From: Morella rubra
Taxonomy: Eukaryota; Streptophyta; Magnoliopsida; Fagales; Myricaceae
Assembly: GCA_003952965.2 (NCBI GenBank)
Contig: CM025855.1
Coordinates: 32,436,862-32,500,861 of the forward strand
Direction: 5' to 3'
Length of the DNA stretch: 64,000 nucleotides
The position numbers and the translations under genes were made by a program. The notes beneath the pieces were generated by a model. The model did not search any database, was not told where the DNA came from, and saw only the letters and a program-made list of their open reading frames with translations. How positions within the stretch are numbered: the stretch's first letter is position 1; each line of letters starts with the position of its first letter. This document shows, in pieces, positions 58,689-64,000 of this stretch.

Positions 58689-61600
58689 CTCTTTTTTTAG
58701 CTATCCATAAGGACTTCTTAGTTTTATATTTTGCATTTCAATTAATAAAGATAAAATATGTTCCACATTTTGCGAGTGATGAATTAACATTTACGATAAA
58801 CGTTCTACATATGAGTAGCTAATCCATTTTGATTTCTTAAAATGTAGAACTGTTTTTATTAGAGATTTAATTGTGTACAATTATAGATTTCTAATTAAAT
58901 TTGCTTTGTTCATTGCATATGACAAAAAAAAGCTTGAAATGACTTGTTTTCCCTATTCTAAGTCAAGAGATTCCACCATATGCTCCCCTAACATGAAACA
59001 TTGCAAGGACATCATGTCCTGCCATTTAGATCATAATTAATGTATATGTGGATGGCATGGCTACATGGCTACAAAGGTTCTGTGAGTGTGAAGAAATGGA
59101 TCCCACAAAAAATCTACGTAACTACTTTTTCTAGCTTAAAGTAGATGTTCAATATATAATAATTCATGTGATATAAAAGCACAAAGCACGGAGCTAGCCA
59201 CTGGAATTTTCGTAGGATATCGAAGAACACCTCAAAAGAGATACCATAAAGGAGTATTTCAATATAATATATAATCTCAACAAGCTCTTTCTCTTTTCCT
59301 TTTTACTGTCAGAGAGGTTTTAGATTACGGGACGATCGACCTGGTAAAAGTGAACAATCTCGAACAAATCTTGACATATAAAAGTGTCCAAATTGAATCC
59401 CTTTAGAGAGAAGATATTTTGTCTCGTGATAGTCTGATATTGTTATTTTTTTGGAAACTTTCAGATATAGAAATTTTTAAATTTAATTGAAAAATAACGT
59501 TTTACTGCGCATGTATTAATCACGGATCAAACTTCATATGATCTCTCTCAAAATAAGATCCTGCCATTGCCCTCTAACTTGAAATTTTCTGGGCAGAGCT
59601 AAAGCTTGCTTTGTGGAGATCAAAGAACGTGCCGAGTACAGATAAGTTCGTAAGCTATTCATGAGAAGCACGTGGGAGTGTCCTCTCTGTAGTGCCTACC
59701 ATGGCTCTTTTTTCACGGGCGAGACGCCGAGTTGATGAGGTGAATCCAATTTCCCAACGCAATGATTATGATTCCATTTTCTGGGGCAAGCAAAAAAGTC
59801 ATAATCTTTGGAGTCTAAATTTAATTCATTAGCATATTCGGGAGCCATCGCGCGGGACCCACGGGCCCACCCGTAATGTTGGGCTCCACAGCCAATTTAA
59901 TTTACTTCAACCTTCTTGATGTTGGCCAGCTGCAGAACTAGTCAAAAGTCAAAGCTCGAGACTTCATTTATACGGTAAGTCGTTTTATAATCCGGCTTCT
60001 CCCAAGTAGGATCCAATCTCTTTAAGCGACGAACTCAGGCTCATTGATCCTCGACCCGTGCAACCGGGGCCTTCCCTCCCTGCTCATCTGTAACAGCTGA
60101 TGAGTCTTTCTTTTGGAAGGTAAGGGGTGGGTCCCATCTGAGGACAAAGCGAGGAATTTGCGCTACAGCGAGAATGTTGGCTAAAGTTGGAAAATGATCC
60201 TTTCCGACAGAGAAACGTAGGAACCGTATGATTAAAGTCAAACCACTAGTTGACTTTAGGACTTCCTCGGGCGTTCCTTCTTTGTCGCGTGTGGAAATTA
60301 ATGCAATAATAACCCTCTCCTCGCCTCTCTGCTCTGCTCTTTTCTGAGCGCAAAGACTGATCTCTTATTGGAGAAAGCTTTTAAATCTTCAAAAAAATTG
60401 TAGAAAGGTCCTTTGTCGTACTAATGATATTAACTTTAGTTTACTACCAGTGTATTTTATATATATATTTATATATTCTTGATAGTTTTCAATAGGGAGA
60501 TCTACATATCTGATATAAGCTATATTGGGGCATTTTCCTCTTTCTCTCTCTCTCTCTTTCCAGGTTTTCTAGATATTGTTGAATTCTTGCGATATAACGC
60601 CTCATATATGTTAGTTTGGGGAAAAGGAAAGGAACAGGATAAGGTGGAGCACAGAGAGAGAAAAGATAAGGTCAATTTTCCTGTTAGGAAAAAAGAAGTA
60701 GCAGTGTTTATTTCTTTCTAAGGTCAATTTCTATCTCTTCCCTGTCCTTCCATTATGTCAGGCAGATTGTAAAATTGCAAAAAAAAATGGTATGTAAGGA
60801 AGCCCAATTTGCCCGTAAGCCGGGCCCTAAGATCATCGCCCGTATACTGGAAAGTCTGACATGTCATCACAACTTGGCATTTGGTTCAAGCTCCCAGTAC
60901 AGAGAGTGCCGGAAATGATTTCGCTTCTACTAATTAATTCCGTTCTTTTGTGGAAATATGAACACTCCTTCCATTGCTTGATGTTAATGGTTTCTCCGGC
61001 TGCTATATATTTCCAGTCGGCAGAGAATTCCCAACATCGTGTGAAATGTGACCTAATTTGGCTAGAAAAAACTAGAAAATTACGAATATGTGAAAATCCA
61101 TCCAATGGGAAAATTGCAGGTCTACTGAGTACTTATTAATTTCTGGAAAGAGAAGCATGTCTCTATTTTAATTGGGATCTTACCTAATTTGTATGGTTTC
61201 GAAAGAAGCAGCGCTAGCTAGCTAGCCCGCCACAATAACATGGCAAGTAGATGATGGAAGAAAGAGAAAAGATCAGACTGTGATGCAGTTGATGCTGAGG
61301 CAAAGATACCTGGGCATTGCTTGTAGGCTAGCGTTGTAGCCTTGGCGCATCATCAATAATTGACACCGGCTAAACGTTTGTCTTGGTTTACGTAATTAAG
61401 AAAGGCGATATTGTGCCAAATCGCAATTATTTTAACATGCACATGCATGCATGATTCACTTGTAATAGTATTTTCAAAACCTAATAATCTTGAACTTAGA
61501 GCAGTATCTTCCATATGGATGAGAACTTGACGCGAAGAAGCTAGATATATAATATTGTTATAATCAAATGACATGCACTAATTTGACATTTGATTAAATG

Positions 61601-63305
61601 CCTAACTCAACAATATTTCCCCTAATCGATAGCCTAATTGGTGCGAAGTTGGTAGCAATGTTTTATGTGTTAGGTCTAATATGCTTTTCTGCTTCCACTA
61701 CCACGGAACACAGCTTGGAATAAAATTGGGCCCCCACGGGCTATATTATCAGTTGTTTGCCTCCATTTTTTCTTCATATTGTATTGCTTAAGTCAAAGGT
61801 GATCATGATTGAAGCATTTTCACAATCCTGCATGAGATCGAACAGTATCTCATATATATGTTTTGGCATAACCAAAGCTTGCATAATAAGAGGTGACTAG
61901 AGACATTCACTTTAACCCCGCGCATCTCGACGTGGCTGAAACCTGTTCATACACGAATTAATTAAGCAGCGAGTTGGGAGAAAGGTAGGCTTCTCTAGAA
62001 GTTAAACAGATAAGAATGTTTGCCATCTTGTCCAATTAATTACCTTTTGAGGGGATTAGCTGATTTACTTTCTACCCTGTCTCCAAAAGTTCCGATGCCA
62101 CTTGTTATGAACTACGAATGTTTGGTGCTCCTAACGAAACACTAGTTTGATTGAAGAAACAGGCGTAATTGATAAGTTTCTGCGGTATCTTATTGCGACA
62201 GTGGTATATGAAGAAAGTTCTGATCAAATCGCGCGAGCAAGTAATTCAAAAGCTAATTACAGATATACAGGTTTTGTCAGAAATTGTTCGTAATTTTTCC
62301 TTTCCGTTTAGTCTTCTTCTTGTTTATTATATAAAAGAAACAACCTGATCATTATCAACTTACTTCCCGGGATCAGTTTCGGTATTTATGCTTTGTTTCA
62401 TGTATTCATGGTACTCTCTGTTCTGGACTTCCAGAACGCCTAAAAGGTTACCTGACTCAGAGAGGTTCAGGTGGGGGAGAAGGGATGTTCGCTTAGAGCC
62501 AAGGCTCATAAGAAAGAAGTGTGTATATGGAATATTAATTAGGCCCTCTCAAATCATTTGAAAATGAAGTTCTCTGTTTGGCAAAAGAAGAAAAGCATTT
62601 GAAGAAAGATTGTTCACCAAACAAGCAATAATACGCATGCATGATGATCTCTTATGTAAGCTGATAATTGCTAGCGATGATCTTGGTTTCATATTCGGAT
62701 GAAAACAAAAGATACAAAAAGATAAAGCAAAAATAAGAAGAGCGAGAAAGACAGTAATTAGAAATTTTATAAAATTATCTTCATTAAAAGGCTATGATTC
62801 CACTACTCATGAACGGATCACCGTCATTTAGAGTTATAGTCATTTATTTAATGGAAAATATACTAGTTAGGTCTCCTGTCACGTTAAGTATCAAAAAGTT
62901 GAAACTCCCAATAGCAATTATGTCAACAATTACAACCAAATGCTGTCTAAGTTAGACTAATTTTTCATAGAATCAGTGGGCTAAAGTTGTATTAGTTACG
63001 CGTTCTTATCTATTAATCTTCTTTATCATAATATATATATATAGTCTTCGCGCGGCCGGGAACCTGAAGTCATAAGCTTCTTGCTAGATCATCATGAGCC
63101 CGTATAATGTGATCAACTTATAATTATGATCTATAAGTTTCACACGGGAAAATTAATCGACGGAACCCTCACTCCACAACTTCGATATTTTAGTAAATAT
63201 ACACAATTACATCTCCTAACATTGAAAAATTGAAGCATATATAAAACTTTATAACCCTTATCTTAGAAATCCTAAATAATATGTTTCAGAAAAAGGAACT
63301 ACCAT
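58689..63305. other. Intergenic DNA downstream of the WD40 gene
   Basis: About 4.6 kb. Short open frames at 60041-60241 and 60833-61139 are unrecognised. An inverted W-box pair (GTCAAACCACTAGTTGAC) lies at 60237-60254. Other simple repeats include (CT)n at 60540-60560. No gene supported. Confidence 0.5.
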
Positions 63306-64000
63306 TTAATGAAAGGGAACCCATATCTGCCAAACCCTAATATCACAGTCCAAACTACCACTGTAAACCAGATAGGAATTACCGGAATCACAACCATTTC
63401 TATCAGCACTGTTACCGTCGACAGCCGCAGCCAAGCACTTAACTGGGCGTCTGTGCCCTTCCAACACAGCCAAGCAAGAGTAGCTGTTCCCATCTTCTGA
63501 TCTCCTCCTCCAGATCCTGACTGTGTTGTCAGCCGAGCCACTGCACACCAAATCGGATACTACCACCAAGCACAATATCGGTTTCACGTGGCCCCTAAGC
63601 GCACCCGCTAACACCATATGTCGCCCACCATCACCATCAATGGCTTCACTATCTCTTTCCCACACTAGAATTGACCGATCGCAGGCACCAGAATAGAGCA
63701 CAGACCCATCAGTGCATAGACACAAGGCATTAACAGCTGACTTGTGCTTATCTAGCGTAGCCACTGGGGAATGCTTCTTATTTCCCACTTGCTTCCTCCA
63801 TACCTTGATTTTCTTATCCGCAGAACCCGTGTAAACAAATCCATCTCTAGACAATACTATGGCATTGATCGCGTCGTCGTGTGCATTCCCCACGGACTCT
63901 AAGCACTTAAAATCGGAGGTTCGCCAAATCTTGAACGTCCTGTCCCATGAAGCCGAGTAGAGAAGAAAACCATCTCTCGACAGAGCAAGTGCTGAAACCG
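63306..64000 (-). CDS. JINGUBANG-type WD40-repeat protein (5' part outside window)
   Basis: The frame is open from the right edge to the stop at 63306, giving the last ~230 residues without an intron. At least five WD40 blades are visible, each ending in a W-containing strand: YSASWDRTFKIW, YTGSADKKIKVW, YSGACDRSILVW, CSGSADNTVRIW and YSGSLDCDIRVW. They are preceded by histidine-containing starts such as NAHDDAIN, DKHKSAVN, RGHVKPIL and EGHRRPVK. The long serine/glycine insert before the last blade and the overall repeat text fit the plant JINGUBANG-like group; its Arabidopsis namesake restrains pollen germination. Seven blades are expected, so roughly the first two and the N-terminus lie to the right of the window. 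The C-terminus is short (IWVPFH). Confidence 0.9.
   Translation of the reverse strand, partial: VSALALSRDGFLLYSASWDRTFKIWRTSDFKCLESVGNAHDDAINAIVLSRDGFVYTGSADKKIKVWRKQVGNKKHSPVATLDKHKSAVNALCLCTDGSVLYSGACDRSILVWERDSEAIDGDGGRHMVLAGALRGHVKPILCLVVVSDLVCSGSADNTVRIWRRRSEDGNSYSCLAVLEGHRRPVKCLAAAVDGNSADRNGCDSGNSYLVYSGSLDCDIRVWQIWVPFH

Noticed and set aside
1-64000. CRISPR arrays, operons or bacterial defence systems
   Set aside because: The window is intron-rich plant nuclear DNA. No regularly spaced repeat arrays were seen; repeats are microsatellites, MITEs, SINEs and duplicated segments.

Overview
The window is plant nuclear DNA, most likely from a broad-leaved (eudicot) species. The genes carry many GT-AG introns, the intergenic DNA is long and AT-rich, and it is full of small plant transposons (a TRIM, tRNA-derived SINEs, Mutator-like MITEs, a dead LINE). 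All products belong to plant families. The sequence is a draft assembly: it contains one run of exactly 100 N.

Layout. (1) 3-5693, minus: eleven exons of a plastid-targeted RNI-type leucine-rich-repeat gene of the EMB2004 type, running off the left edge, with a 412-bp TRIM retroelement in one intron. (2) 6913-9830, minus: an ILR1-like IAA-amino-acid hydrolase with four clean exons and a shattered last exon, flanked by partial lossy copies of its own 3' end (7490-7660) and 5' end (10500-11760). (3) 13768-14760, plus: an intronless class III peroxidase. (4) 15.3-16.5 kb: retroelement debris. (5) 17105-22016, minus: an 11-exon ARG1-like J-protein (ARL1 type), 410 aa. (6) 22.1-31.3 kb: gene-poor DNA with transposon remnants and a 31-nt poly-G run. 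(7) 31307-32068, minus: a single-exon C2H2 zinc-finger repressor of the GIS/ZFP5/6/8 group. (8) 34188-43201 and 43302-52975: the same ~9 kb segment twice, separated exactly by the N gap, each with a 7-exon SAM-domain gene (336 aa). This looks like two haplotypes laid end to end. (9) 53-63 kb: intergenic DNA with MITEs and a SINE. (10) 63306-64000, minus: the 3' part of a JINGUBANG-type WD40 gene.

The genes do not form a pathway; this is an ordinary plant neighbourhood. From memory, peroxidase / ARL1 / WD40 matches the order At1g24110-At1g24120-At1g24130 in Arabidopsis, and EMB2004 (At1g10510) lies near ZFP5 (At1g10480). The window may therefore hold an ancestral block that Arabidopsis split between duplicated regions.

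The most unusual signal is a recurrent 'lossy duplication' pattern: several local copies differ from their source by many 2-24 bp deletions but few substitutions. No new defence or catalytic system was found. The main messages are assembly structure, a broken hydrolase gene, and precisely bounded small transposons.
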